A stretch of 64,000 nt of DNA from Primulina eburnea (Eukaryota > Streptophyta > Magnoliopsida > Lamiales > Gesneriaceae). The stretch is from NCBI RefSeq assembly GCF_022965805.1, contig NC_133103.1, positions 30,929,926 through 30,993,925 of the forward strand, written 5' to 3'. Below the pieces are notes generated by a model that saw only the letters and a list, made by a program, of their open reading frames with translations, searched no databases and was not told where the DNA came from. The position numbers were made by a program, and so were the translations under genes. Positions within the stretch are counted from its first letter, which is position 1. Every line of letters begins with the position of its first letter. This document shows, piece by piece, positions 44,453 through 55,727 of the stretch.

Positions 44453-46256
44453 TGTAATGCCCGAGATTTTACTCTGTTAATCCGAGATTATTAATTGATA
44501 AAGTGATGTGATTATGAAAGGACAACTCCGAGAAAGAATTGGGAGAACAAGTGATATTTTACATGTGCGAGGACAGAACACCTCGCGCATATGGGCGAGA
44601 AACATATGCCGAGACAGTAAGTCTCGCGTATATGCACGAGCCAAGGTGCGCATATGCACGAGCATGTGAAACTTCCAAGCGCCGAGACAATAGGACTCGC
44701 GCATATGCGCGAGGATAGGGATCGCATATGCACGAGCAGAGGAAATGTTATGCGCCGAGACACTAGGTCTCGCGCATATGCATCGGTGATGGTCGCGCAT
44801 ATGCGCAAGACGTGCAGTATGAAGTTTAAGCTACTTGGCCTTGCCATGCATTTAAGCGATAATCTTCCTTCATTTCCTTCAGAATTTTCAAGGAAGAACC
44901 GAGACGAGCTTCAGAAAATCCTCAAAGCTTTTAAAATTTAGAGTTTGATTTGTGCAAGATCCGACCGTTTGATTTTCGATCCGAGTTCAGTACCGTTTCT
45001 CTCGTCAAAGGCTTTGACAAGATGTAAGTTTTACTACTTTTCAGCATGGTTTGAAAACTTGATATTGAAGGAATCCTGACATGATTTAGATTATATGTTC
45101 CTGGAATTGTGGTAATCGTATAATTGAAACCGGATCGAAGAACGGATAACGTATGAAATTGTTATGATTTTTTAGATATGGTTGATTGAGAATATACAGA
45201 TTTGGTATTAGAATTGTGTTTATTGATTGATTATGAGTTGTTGAGATTGACCATATGTTATTTGTATTGCCGGTATTTCGAGATGGCACTGTTATGCCGT
45301 CGAAATAGAACTAGATTGAGATTCTGGTATTGAATTGAGTGGTATATTGATGTTGTACTTCTCGAATGTCATTCCAGATTGGTATTGAAGATTTCAGAGA
45401 CAGAAAAAAGCCGAACCACGAGAAAAGAAAGGTATAAACCAATGTTAGACCGGGAGAGATAACTCGAGTTAGATTCGACTTGAATTTCCCAAAACCACAT
45501 ATTTATTTGTCATTGCTTTAATATCTTTGTATTCTTTGAATGTGTATGCTTATTCTATTGATTTATAGAAAAACAGAGAGTAGAAGATAGATATCGAGAA
45601 AGAGTCATTGGCAGAGGTGCCAAGTCATTGGAATTTTGGTTTATATCGATGTGCTTAGGAGTAGATCGACTCCTATTGTAGAGATTCGATATAATGTACC
45701 AAGTCCGGGAACCGGGATCCCTAGATAAGAGTCGAGTCAGAGATTAAGAGTCAAAGAGTTTGATTTACAGTTTTATATCGATACATGTTATTCAAACTAT
45801 GATACATGCTACTGATAACTGTTCTATGCTTTTGTATATGCTTTTATATGAAATGCATGTATACATTGTTTATACTGGGAATTATATTCTCACTGGAATT
45901 ATCCGGCTGTTGTTGTGTTTGTATATGTGCATGACAACAGATGGAACAGGATCAGGGTCGAGAAGAGGATGAGAGATCAAGATTAGAGTGGAGATCCGGA
46001 CTTAGAAGTAGAATTGGCTTTCAACACTTGATGTATAGTTGTTGAACCCTAGTTTGATATGAATGGATTTTGTACAAGATTTGTACTTTTGATCTTGATG
46101 TTTATATAAGATGATGCATAATATGTTATAGTAATTTGTACACTTGATTATAAGTGTTCAATTATTTAAAAAAAAAAAATTTAGACTCAATACAATTAAT
46201 TGATCCACTTAATCCCAAAGACGAGTTAAAAAGATAAATTAAGTTCGGGTCCTAAA
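44453..46256 (+). repeat. Gyp3 3' LTR
   Basis: It matches the 5' LTR throughout, with scattered substitutions and a longer A-run near 46170. The end is degenerate (TCCTAAA), followed by TTTGG. Confidence 0.92.
44582..44815. repeat. CGCGCATATGCGCG palindrome array in Gyp3 3' LTR
   Basis: The same array as 37918-38170 but about one unit shorter: the 5' copy has GAGATAAGGCGCGCATATGCGCC between the first two units and this copy does not. Confidence 0.88.
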
Positions 46257-46261
46257 TTTGG
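46257..46261. repeat. Target site duplication of Gyp3 (TTTGG), right
   Basis: Second copy of 37787-37791. Confidence 0.85.
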
Positions 46262-47118
46262 ACCTAGAGAACATTTCTCTTACATGATAAATGTCTATTG
46301 TCCGAGCATTCCATATTTTTTTATATAAAAAAATTGGTTTCCAAGTCCAACGGCAGCCCACCACGTTGCATGCTGTTTTTTTTAATTATTTAATTAAATT
46401 TAGGTGACCAATTTGGAAGACCGTTGTGAATTAATTTCTTTCTCGTTAAATGTAATGACTAATTTAGCCGTTGCACAATTTATAAAAAAAATTCCTATTA
46501 ATACATCATTTTCTACAACCTCGAAAACATTTGTATGCATGAATGTTTGAGTAATTTATAAATTATACCATTTCGTAATTTTTCAAACTTTCTTACTGAT
46601 ATTTTGTACCCCTAAGACGGCACCTTATATCTCTGCAAAGCGTAAATGTATTCATATTACAAATCTTATTAGAATTGCGCATTTTTTATCTGAATTCTGC
46701 GATTTTTCATTTCGCGTTTATTGTTTGTTTAATTTGTAACCATGTTTTAATCAAAATAAAAAAGGCAATATAATAATCCTTCATCACGAGATTATCCAAG
46801 CAAGATACATGATAAGTTACAGAAAAAAAAAACAAGGGAACATATAATAAATACAAGAAATTTTGGATTAATTGATTTGGAAAGCGAAATTAATATTTGG
46901 TAGGGATAAAAGAACTTTCTATGATTTCTTTTTAAATAAAATTTTAATAGTAATGTTTTAAAAAAACATAAATTTAATATTAATTTAAAAAATATTAATG
47001 AAAAAATTATAAATTCAATTAATAAAATTAACGATAAAAATAAAATATACATCAATTATTTAAATGAAATGTAATGAATATTAATAAAGTGATAATTGGG
47101 CTTATAAATGTTTGATTT
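46262..47118. other. AT-rich unclassified stretch between Gyp3 and CopF
   Basis: No gene, RNA or recognisable repeat. Poly-A and poly-T tracts are frequent. It continues the locus that Gyp3 split at 37786. Confidence 0.6.
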
Positions 47119-47397
47119 TTTTGAAAAACAATATTTAAAATGTGTGTATTGAATAATTGAATGTTGAATATTTGAATGTTGAAAATAAGAGTTGTAAATA
47201 TTGAAAATTAGTGTGTGATGATATAGGTAATGATGAATTTATTTTTGGATTATTTGTAAAGAAATTCTATAAATAGCCTCACCATTTGTGAAAAAATTCA
47301 CAATTGAGTAGAGAGAAAAATATTATAAAGTGTGTAGTTTGTTAATTTTTGAGAGTTTGAGATTTTTACTTTTTAACATAAATTTTAACTTTTTCAT
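47119..47397 (+). repeat. CopF 5' LTR
   Basis: It matches 63805-64000 from GAAAAA(C/T)AATATTTAAAATGTG on. The terminal TG is mutated to TT. It contains a TATA box (47268-47276, CTATAAATAG). The end is set by the following TTATCAGCACGAAGCTCT primer-site-like sequence at 47404-47421. Confidence 0.85.
47268..47276 (+). promoter_or_regulatory. TATA box in CopF 5' LTR
   Basis: TATAAATAG about 150 bp into the LTR. The 3' LTR has AATAAATAG at the same place (63938-63946). Confidence 0.65.
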
Positions 47398-47605
47398 AAT
47401 ATGTTATCAGCACGAAGCTCTAAAAGTACTTCATATTTTTCCAAGCTTCCAAACAGAAAAAAAAGATAACAAAATTAATAATATTTATTTTATTGTTATT
47501 TATTTATTGTGTATATATTTAATATATAATATAATATTATTATATAATAAGATTAGAAATAATAAAAATAAATTTTTGAAAAACTTGTTATAATTCATGA
47601 GAGGA

Positions 47606-48039
47606 TGTTAAGACGACATCCCACACTCCCGGTTAGGGATACGACAAAATATAAAAGCTTATAAGATTTTTAAACAAAATAATTTATGACACCTCATTAT
47701 AATAATATGATATGATATACATAATTATTTAAACATGACTAATATTATATACACCATATTGTAACCATAAAATTATACAAATACATACATTTATTTTTTT
47801 GTACACCAACTCATAAAAGTTAACAAAACTGATAGTTTTTCCCTATAAATATGATCTCACAAACACATTCAATCACTCCAACTTTCTCTTCTTCTCTAAA
47901 AATTATTCTTCTTCAAATTTTTCGAAGAAATACTCACGAGTCTTGTATTAATTGGAGAATATCCTCCTCGTGGGTTTTCTTTATTTTTATGAATGCTTGT
48001 ACTTGTTGTTCATCAATTACTTTGTATTGCAATATTCAT
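47606..48039 (+). repeat. Possible solo LTR in the CopF leader
   Basis: It starts TGTTAAGACGACATCCCACA, a phrase typical of short plant copia LTRs, has a second TATA box (CTATAAATAT at 47843-47852), and may end at TATTCA near 48039. The five bases before it (GAGGA) are not found after it, so the insertion boundaries are unproven. Confidence 0.4.
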
Positions 48040-48077
48040 TAACTAATAAAATGCATCGTAATTTTTTTAGTACCACC

Positions 48078-49190
48078 ATGACAAACTTGACAAAGCTCGA
48101 ATTCATTGCTCTTGATATTACGGGGAAAAATTATGTGTCATGGACCCTTGATGTAGAAATGCATCTTGAGTTATTGGAACTAAGCGAGACCATTAAAGAA
48201 AATGTTGTATCTTTATCACAAGAAAATGCAAAAGCTATAATATTTTTGCGTCGACGTCTTGATGAAGGTTTAAAATGTGAATATCTCATCGAAAAAGATC
48301 TCATGGTTCTGTAGAAAGGATTAAAAGAAAGATTTGAACATATAAGGGAAGTTATACTTCAGACCGCCCGTGATGAATGAAATATGTTAGGATTCCAAGA
48401 TTTTTAAAAAGTCGGAGATTATAATTCAGCGATGTATCGAATAATCTCCCAGCTAAAATTTTGTGGACATGGGGTTACAGAATCGGAAATACTTGAAAAA
48501 AAAATTTTTACATTTCACGCATCAAATATAACTCAACAACAACAATATAAAGTGTGTGGATTTGCGAGATATTCTGAACTCATCGCCAGTCTTCTTGTGA
48601 TGGAAAAGAACAACGAGCTGCTAATGAGAAATCATCAGTCCCGACCCATTGGATCATCAGCATTTCCAGAAGTAAATGTTGTAAGTAAAAATGAATTTAA
48701 ACCTTGAAACCAAAATAAAATTCAAAGACAAGGTTTTGGTCGAGGTCGTGGATATGGACATGGAATTGGTCGTGGTCGTGGTTTTGAAAACAATAGAGAT
48801 AGTTATTTTTATAACTCATCTCAAAAGGGCGTCACGAACCACCCACAGAAAAGGCATCATGAGAACATAAGTGTTAATAAAAATCACTCGAAAAGATTTA
48901 AAAGTTCTTGTTTCAGATGCGGAACTCCAAGACATTGGTCTCGTATTTGTTGAACCTCCGAGCACCTTTTCAAGCTCTATAAAGAATCGATAAAGGGGAA
49001 AGAAATAGAGACCAACTTCACTGAACGCAGTGACCGTTTGAGTGATTCAACTTATTTTGATGCTGCTGATTTTCTGAATGATTTATCTGGAAATGATCAA
49101 TATGTTGGTGGGATATAAATGAAAAATATTGATGCTGCAGATTTTCTCAATGATTTCTCTGAAAATGAACAATATAGTGGTAGAATATAA
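48078..49190 (+). pseudogene. CopF gag (broken)
   Basis: It starts MTNLTKLEFIALDITGKNY at 48078, the usual copia Gag N-terminus. Stops occur near 48313, 48379, 48405 and 48706. The chain continues in frame through an Arg/Gly-rich stretch (GRGRGYGHGIGRGRG, about 48740-48785) to a CCHC knuckle CFRCGTPRHWSRIC near 48910-48951. A 66-bp tandem duplication then gives two DAADFLND copies (49060-49190). Confidence 0.88.
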
Positions 49191-49299
49191 ATGTACAATA
49201 ATTTATTTTTCATGTATTCATATAATAATGTTTTATTGTATAATTATGATATGTGTTATATTTACATATGTATTGTCAGTAATTTTTTTTCATTGCATA

Positions 49300-50585
49300 T
49301 TTTTGAAGTTCAAATATGGAAAATTCCATGAACAAAGCTAAACAAGGAACTAATCCCATGGAATTTTGCATACCTGATAGTGGGTACAACGCACACTATT
49401 CTTTGAGATAAAAGATATTTCTTGTAACTAAAACCAAAAAAACCAATGGTGAATACAATATCAGATTCTGTAGAATTGATTAAAGGTTGTGGTAAAGCAC
49501 AATTTTTGTAACCTAATGGTACAATTTTTTTTATCAATGATGCTTTGTATTCACCACAATCGAAAAGAAATTTGTTGAGTTTCAATGATATATACTCCCA
49601 TGGGTATGATAATCAAACAATGAATGAAGGGAATGAGAAATATATGTGTCTGACCACATATAAATCAAGAAAGAAATATGTGATTGAAAAACTATCAATA
49701 CTCCCTACTAGATTGCATTACACATATAAGTCTCATTGAATCAAACATGGTAGTTGATAATTGTTAATATTAACCAATTGACATGATCGATTATGACATC
49801 CTGGTTCAACAATGATGCGAAGAATCATAGAAAATACACATGGTCATCCGTTGAAAGACCAGAAGATCTTTCAGAATAATAAGTTTCAATGTAAACCATG
49901 TTCTCTTGTAAAACTTATTATAAGACCATCACCAGCTAAAATCCAAATTGAATCACCAATGTTTCTTGAATGTATTCAAGGTGATATTTGTGGACCAATC
50001 CATCCACCATGTGGATCATTCAGATATTTTATGGTATTGATAGATGCTTCCAGCAGATGGTCACATGTGTGTTTATTGTCAACTCTAAATGTTGCATTTG
50101 CAAGATTACTTGCTCAAATAATAAAATTGAGGAATCAATTTCCCGATTATACAATCAAGAAAATTATATTTGATAATGCTGGTGAATTTACTTCCCAGAC
50201 TTTCGATGATTATTGTATGTCTATGGGAATCATTGTTGAGCATCATGTTGCTCATGTACATACACAGAATGGATTGGCTGAATCATTCATTAAACAAATG
50301 CAAATGATTGCTAGACCAATGATTATGAAAACAAAGCTCCTTATTTCTATATGGGGACATGTAATTTTTCATGTTGCTACATTAATTCGCATCTGACCAA
50401 TTGCATATCATAAATACTCCTCATTGCAGCTTGCATTTGGTAAAGAACCAGACATTTCTCATCTGAGAATTTTTGGATGTATGGTGTATGTGCCTATTGC
50501 ACCACCGCAACGAAAGAAAATGGGACCTCAAAGAAAGATAGGAATTTATATTGGTTATGATAGTCCATCAATCATTCGATATTTT
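49300..50585 (+). pseudogene. CopF protease remnant and integrase, cut by SireG
   Basis: A weak protease trace (EFCIPDSGYNAHYS) lies near 49360-49400. Integrase is open from 49812 to 50396: the zinc-binding half (CKPC near 49893), then the core with the DDE residues in GDICGP (about 49980), DNAGEFTS (about 50173) and the Glu of AESFIKQM (about 50280). After a stop (50394-50396) the FGCMVYVPIAPPQRKKMGPQ and GIYIGYDSPSIIRYF segment runs up to the SireG insertion at 50585. Confidence 0.88.
50581..50585. repeat. Target site duplication of SireG (ATTTT), left
   Basis: ATTTT directly before the SireG TG, repeated at 62003-62007. Removing SireG and one copy leaves the CopF frame continuous (RYF then EPQTDD). 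Confidence 0.95.
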
Positions 50586-51587
50586 TGTTGAGGATCGAAG
50601 TTGAGTTTAGAGGGGGGGTGAATAAACTCTACTCGTTTTTCGTTCTGATGAGGTACTAAAATCCTGTTAAGGATAATAGTTGATCTTGTGCGAATACTTT
50701 CACCTGATTACAATAAAACGTGCGGAAACAATCTGATGAAGTAGTTGAAAAACAATAAAACAGTAGGCAGCAGTTGTTTATGGAAGTTCGAAGATAAACT
50801 CTTCTACGTCTCCCCTTCTTCTGTTTCCAGAAGGTATAACTAAAAGACTTTGGATATTACAGTACAACACTTGTACACACCCACTTCAGAAGGACTTACA
50901 CCTCATCCTACTGAAACTCTTAGTTTCTCAACTCACAAAAATGTGAAACACAAAGTTCTGAAAAGACTCTTTTCAGATTACAGACTCTTCTGATAAAGTA
51001 TAAGTGCAGTAAAGATCGTGAAGAGTGTAAGAATTAGTAGCACAAGATGATCTACAAAAGATCAGATATAAGCTATGAAGCGTGTGCTACTTTTCTTTGT
51101 GTTGAACTTTTAAAATGCTCAAGGAATTCTGATATTCGTCTGATAAGAGAGTAGCTTTGTTCCTTGGAAATGATATTATGCGAAGTGTCGTGTCGGACAA
51201 GGATTTTGTCCAAGTATATATAATCGACTGAGTTCAACGTTCACAATCAGAGAAGTCTTCAGATAACTGATACAAGCAGCTTTATTACCGAAACAAGTTC
51301 CTGCAGAAAAGCTATAAAACAATCAGTCTTGTTTTATACTCAATTGGGTAATATGCATTAAATGACTCCGTATAGTATTTAATGCTGCAATTAATACTAG
51401 TACTAGGAACTCTTTAACGGTAACAATTAAGATAGCAACGTTAGAAAACGTTCTCTACTGGTTTTGTATTGTTATCCCTTTTCTACTGGTTTAGTTTTAC
51501 TAGAACAGCAGCTACTGATAAGTTTGTTCTGGTCTGCTGGTCTACTGGTTTTAGTTATCATCGCCACAATAAATTTCATGTCTAACA
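50586..51587 (-). repeat. SireG left (3') LTR
   Basis: 1002 bp, TGTTGAGGATCGAAGTTGAG ... TCATGTCTAACA, nearly identical to 61002-62002. Confidence 0.95.
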
Positions 51588-51604
51588 ATTTCCCCCTTTG
51601 TGGT
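51588..51604 (-). other. SireG polypurine tract
   Basis: The minus strand reads CCACAAAGGGGGAAAT right before the LTR TG. Confidence 0.85.
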
Positions 51605-51697
51605 GATTCCAAAACCTAAACAGTAGAAAGTCGTTAAGTAAAACAGATAATCATTTAAACAAACGGATAATGTTAATAACGCATTAAAGTAAACAAA

Positions 51698-54511
51698 TCA
51701 ATCGGTTTCAATGTCCCTGTAAATGATTTCTTCATTTTGAGTTTCTTGATCTCTTCTGTTAGAAGGTTCAGCCTCATCTTCTGTTTGCCTAAATCCTGCT
51801 TGATCTCCTCTATCTCCTCTATCTTCCCCCTTTTTGGCATCAGCGGCCACCACATTGGTAAAGAGATCATTCAGTCTGCCGGAAATATTTTGAATGCCAT
51901 CGGTTAGCATCTCCAGATACGTGGTCTGAGAAGAGATGCGATTATCTAAGGCAGTGATAGATTGATTTTGAGAGTCAATCTTGGCATCCAAAAGTTCCAC
52001 AGAAGTAGACAGTGATCGAAAGATATCATCATGCTCAGTGATTCGAGTGAGTATATCATTTTGAGCAAGCATGATGGCGTTGTGAGTTCTTGATATAGCT
52101 GATCTGAAAACGGAGGCTTCAGCATACATCTTGTCCGAGGTCTCCTTAGTGAGATAGATGTATTTCCCCATTCGCTCTCGGAAAGATTTAGCACCACTGA
52201 ATTCCGCAAGGTTTTCACAAGACATACGTTTCACTAACTCAGAGATGTTGTTGAGGTCGGTTTGTAGATACTGAATCTGATGTTCGAGGTTGAATGCATC
52301 TGATTCCGGGGAAGGGGTTCGTTCAAGAATGCGTTGTTTGATCTCTTCGTTGCAGTCAAAACAGGGAGGGAGACAGTCAACGCAGTAGAGACAGGAGGAG
52401 CATCCATCAATGCAGTAGAAGGAGCAGGGTCTGCTGTGCTTTCTGCTGGAATTGCAGAAACAGTAGGCTCAATAGCAACCAGAGGAAGAGTAATGTCTTC
52501 AGTAGGAATGGCCAAGTCAGAGGCCAAAGCTTCTTCCATTGGTACAGTAACAGCCTGTGAAACTGAAGATGCTTCAATAGAAGGTGCAGAAGGCTGTTCC
52601 AGAAGAATGTTCATTTCTCCTTGATGTGCAGCAGAAAACAACTCTAAATTTGGCAGTAAAGAAGTAGCATCTGGTTCTGCTAATTGTTGCCTGGGGTAGG
52701 AGAACCAGAAGGGGGCAAGGAAATAGCCGGTGCTGCTTCCAAAGCGGTAGAGACAGTAGGGACAATCGATTCAATGACTTCCTCAACTAAAGCCAGTTCA
52801 TGCACGGACAATAGTGATGAGGACTGAATGGGCCTAGTCGGAGATGCAGGAGTACTAAGAACAGCAGCCTTTGGGGAGGCTGTAGTACTTTCCTCAACTG
52901 TTTGATTCTGTTGAAAGATCGGGACAAGGCCAACATGATAAACAGTAGGCTCTCCAAAGCCTTGTTCTTGAGCAAGAAGTTGCTCACTCATCTGCTTTAA
53001 TCTGTCAGATAGAATCAAAATAACATTTTGATCCTGAACAGCAGTAGGAACGGCAGGATCAAAATTCGATTGAAGAACTTTCAGAACTGATTCTAATTTC
53101 TGACATTTCAGCTGATCGAGGATGAAGTTCCTTCTGCGCAAGGCCTCGATGACATTTTTTGTTTTTGCCAACTGAAAAATTCTCTTTTCCGCATTCATCA
53201 TTTTGCCATAAGCCCCTTTTGTTTTGAAATAAGCAAAGGAATGAAACAAACGGACAGTATGCCATTAATCAAAGAAATTCATGTCATCGTTTGCAGAGGT
53301 CTCAATCTCTGCTAGATGAAGATCAACTCCGGTGGTGACAGTGGTTTTGTGACTAAAAACAGGTGGTTCTTCCACCATTTTCCCTTTGCCTTGGTCAGAA
53401 GATAAAATAGGCGCAACAGGTCGGAAAGCAGAAGACCCGCTTGCTGGTTCCCGAATAACGATTCAAGATGTTGGCTTAAAAGCAGTAGCAGTAGAGGGTG
53501 CTGAAACAGACGCAAGTAGCGTGTGCAGTCAAAGAAGCAGTTGATCGAGCAGAAGGAACCGCATCTGGAAAGACCTGACGAATAGGTACTTTCTAAATTT
53601 CAGACAGTGTTGCTGTCTTTTTAATTTTAAGAATGGTGCGCGGTTTCTTCTTGGCTGGGGTTGGCACTGCTGGTCGAACAGCAGCAGCAGACTCTTCTGA
53701 TGCTGTTTTTTATCGGAATCCGTCGAAATAATCAATCGTTTCTTTGAAATTTTCTTTTGAGGTTTCGGAGCCTCAGAAGCAGTTTCCCCAATTTCTTTCT
53801 TCATCACAACAAACTCCGCCACTGTTGGCTTAGGCCTTAGAGCCAATACATTTGCTGCATCAATCATGGTAACGGAAGTAGCATCGAGATCACTTGTAGA
53901 TGCGAAACCAGCATCCTTGAGCAAAACACTGATCTGAACCGCGAAACCAGAACTTTTCCGAATAACCATATCCTTCATAATTCTGAAAATAAAATGACTC
54001 CAGTCCACCTTAATCCCCTTAGAAATGACAGACATTACTTGAACTTTCTCCTTTGTCAATTTGTCGAAGGTGCCAGCCTTGATCAAAATAGCTTTAGCCA
54101 CAATATCGGCCAGAATCTGATACTCTATTTTGAGCAGTTTCTTGTGACAGAAAGGTGACACTTCTTCTCCAGATACTGAGAAAGAGCTGAGAGCAACATA
54201 CATATCTGTCTTGGAAATATCAGAGAGTTCAGACATACCCGAAAGTGGAAGGAGGAAGGTTGCTCCTAGGTGTGCGGCATCAATGGAGATAGAAGAATCT
54301 CCTTGGGTATGAACAATCCTTCCTTCATGCACTGTTGCTTTGGCGTAAAATTCCAGGAGAGCATTTTTGTAGATAACTGCTGGTGCTTCCAGAATTTCCG
54401 GAGTCCTGATTTCTCAATATCCTGAAACATTTTCAAGAGATTCTCATCCTTGATGGTGAGAACGGAAGCAAAGTTAACTTGATAAGCGTTAAGAGTGTAT
54501 GCTCCAGCCAT
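51698..54511 (-). pseudogene. SireG third ORF: unknown protein with coiled-coil C-terminus (frameshifted)
   Basis: It lies between pol and the 3' LTR in the sense direction, where Sireviruses carry an env-like ORF. It starts MAGAYTLNAYQVNFASVLTI at 54511. Frame breaks occur near 54380, 53530, 52680 and 52240. The N-terminal 250 or so residues look globular (LLKIEYQILADIVAKAILIK, KVDWSHFIFRIMKDMV). A Lys-rich patch (KPQKKISKKRLI) and a long Ala/Pro/Ser/Thr-rich middle follow. The last 178-codon frame (52234-51698) is heptad-like and probably a coiled coil, ending in a charged tail. I see no signal peptide or transmembrane segment, so env-like by position only. It recalls hypothetical proteins repeated in Lamiales genomes (weak memory). 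Function unknown. Confidence 0.75.
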
Positions 54512-55727
54512 TTCTGTATGCAGATGAGATCAGAAAAATTTTGCAGTAGTTAGTTGATGATATAGAGAAGCAGTAGCTGAATAGCGATTGTTATGAAACA
54601 GTAAAGGTGAAAATGTGAAATATGAAATAGATATACAGCCGTCAAATAAACATAAAGACACGTGTCAGTATGTTCTTGGTTGAGTGTTTGAAAAGTTTTG
54701 CAGAAACTGTCAGAGAGACGAATGATTTTGAAAATTTTGAAAAAGAGCGAGCTGTCCAGACTGTTACTAAAGAATTCAGAAAAGGATTTGTCATTTTATG
54801 ATACGTCTGCTGGAAGTTTCAAGGTGCTGAAATATGCGAGCACTTTGTCTAAACCAGCAGACTTGTAGTTTTATCGAAAAGACAAACATCCTATCTGTTT
54901 TCTGAAAAGGTGTCAAACTCTTAGTCTGACTAAGATACTGTTCCCCCCTCGGTAAATGCAATTAATAAGTAGTCATAATTGCGACAAGTGACTTTTGTCC
55001 ATCTCTCAATCTGAGCCGTTGAAAATGAACAGTCGCAATCTTGCGATTCACAAGAGTCTTTGTTCCCTCTATAAATACCTGCAAGGCTTGAACGAAGTTA
55101 AACAACAACAATGAAAACTCAAGTAAAAAGAGAGTTATAGTTAGATTCAGGAGATGAAGCAAAATTGTCCAGAGAGAAGTTTGAGGGTATCATAAATTTC
55201 GTAATGATCCTTGAAATACACTCCTTGAGTTGTAGTTTCCACAGTTATGCAGATCTTTTGCTTCGATTGAGTTTGAAATGTAGCATCGATTTCTTCCAGA
55301 AGCATGCTAATGCAATAAGAGAGTGATGGTGGATTGATGATGCTGAAATCCTCTCTGATGTCCTGTAAGGCATCTAAAAATTACGTTAGTGCTGGCAAGA
55401 CCTAAGCTTGCTAGATTCTTTCTAGGCCTTTCTCTTCGAAGAAGACCATCTTTTTCCTGTTGAAGTACTTTGCAAGCAAATATCAGAGAGCTCCTAGAAG
55501 ACAAACGCTACATGTAACGCTACTGGTTAAAAAGCAAAGAAGATCTACTGTTTTTACTTTTGCATCGTGTAATGTGCTGAAATGGTTTCTAATAAAATTC
55601 CAGTTTTGCTTATCTGACTTTTCTCTTCTGCTTTTCTGCAATTATCTTACTGTTAGTTCAATACGATAAGTAAGCGAGTAAGAATAAAAGTTAACTAATT
55701 TAACAGAAAATAATCAAGTTAAATCTA
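54512..55727 (-). other. SireG spacer between pol and the third ORF
   Basis: About 1.2 kb with no convincing coding frame on either strand. The minus strand has a TATA-like ATTTATAGAGG at about 55065-55075, upstream of the third ORF, which could be a separate promoter. That is speculative. Confidence 0.5.

Larger units (their letters stand above)
37792..46256 (+). mobile_element. Gyp3: complete but degenerate Ty3/gypsy element of the Gyp1 family
   Basis: 5' LTR 37792-39616, primer site 39619-39630 with one mismatch, gag-pol 39862-44356 with several stops and shifts, stem-loop and polypurine tract 44415-44450, 3' LTR 44453-46256, and 5-bp duplication TTTGG. Gene order is gag-PR-RT-RH-INT with a chromodomain-like end. 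Protein sequence is very close to Gyp1 and Gyp2, and the LTRs share the TGTAATGCCCGAG start. Unlike them it lies on the plus strand and carries no nested insertion. Confidence 0.93.

Noticed and set aside
46792..47593. Leu/Phe/Ile-rich small frames that look like membrane proteins
   Set aside because: They are translations of AT-rich DNA with poly-A and poly-T runs, and one overlaps the CopF LTR.
51361..51590. Possible separate gene at the SireG LTR edge (also 61885-62094)
   Set aside because: The plus-strand frame 61885-62094 joins LTR sequence to the CopF integrase end across the insertion point; it is a chance fusion.
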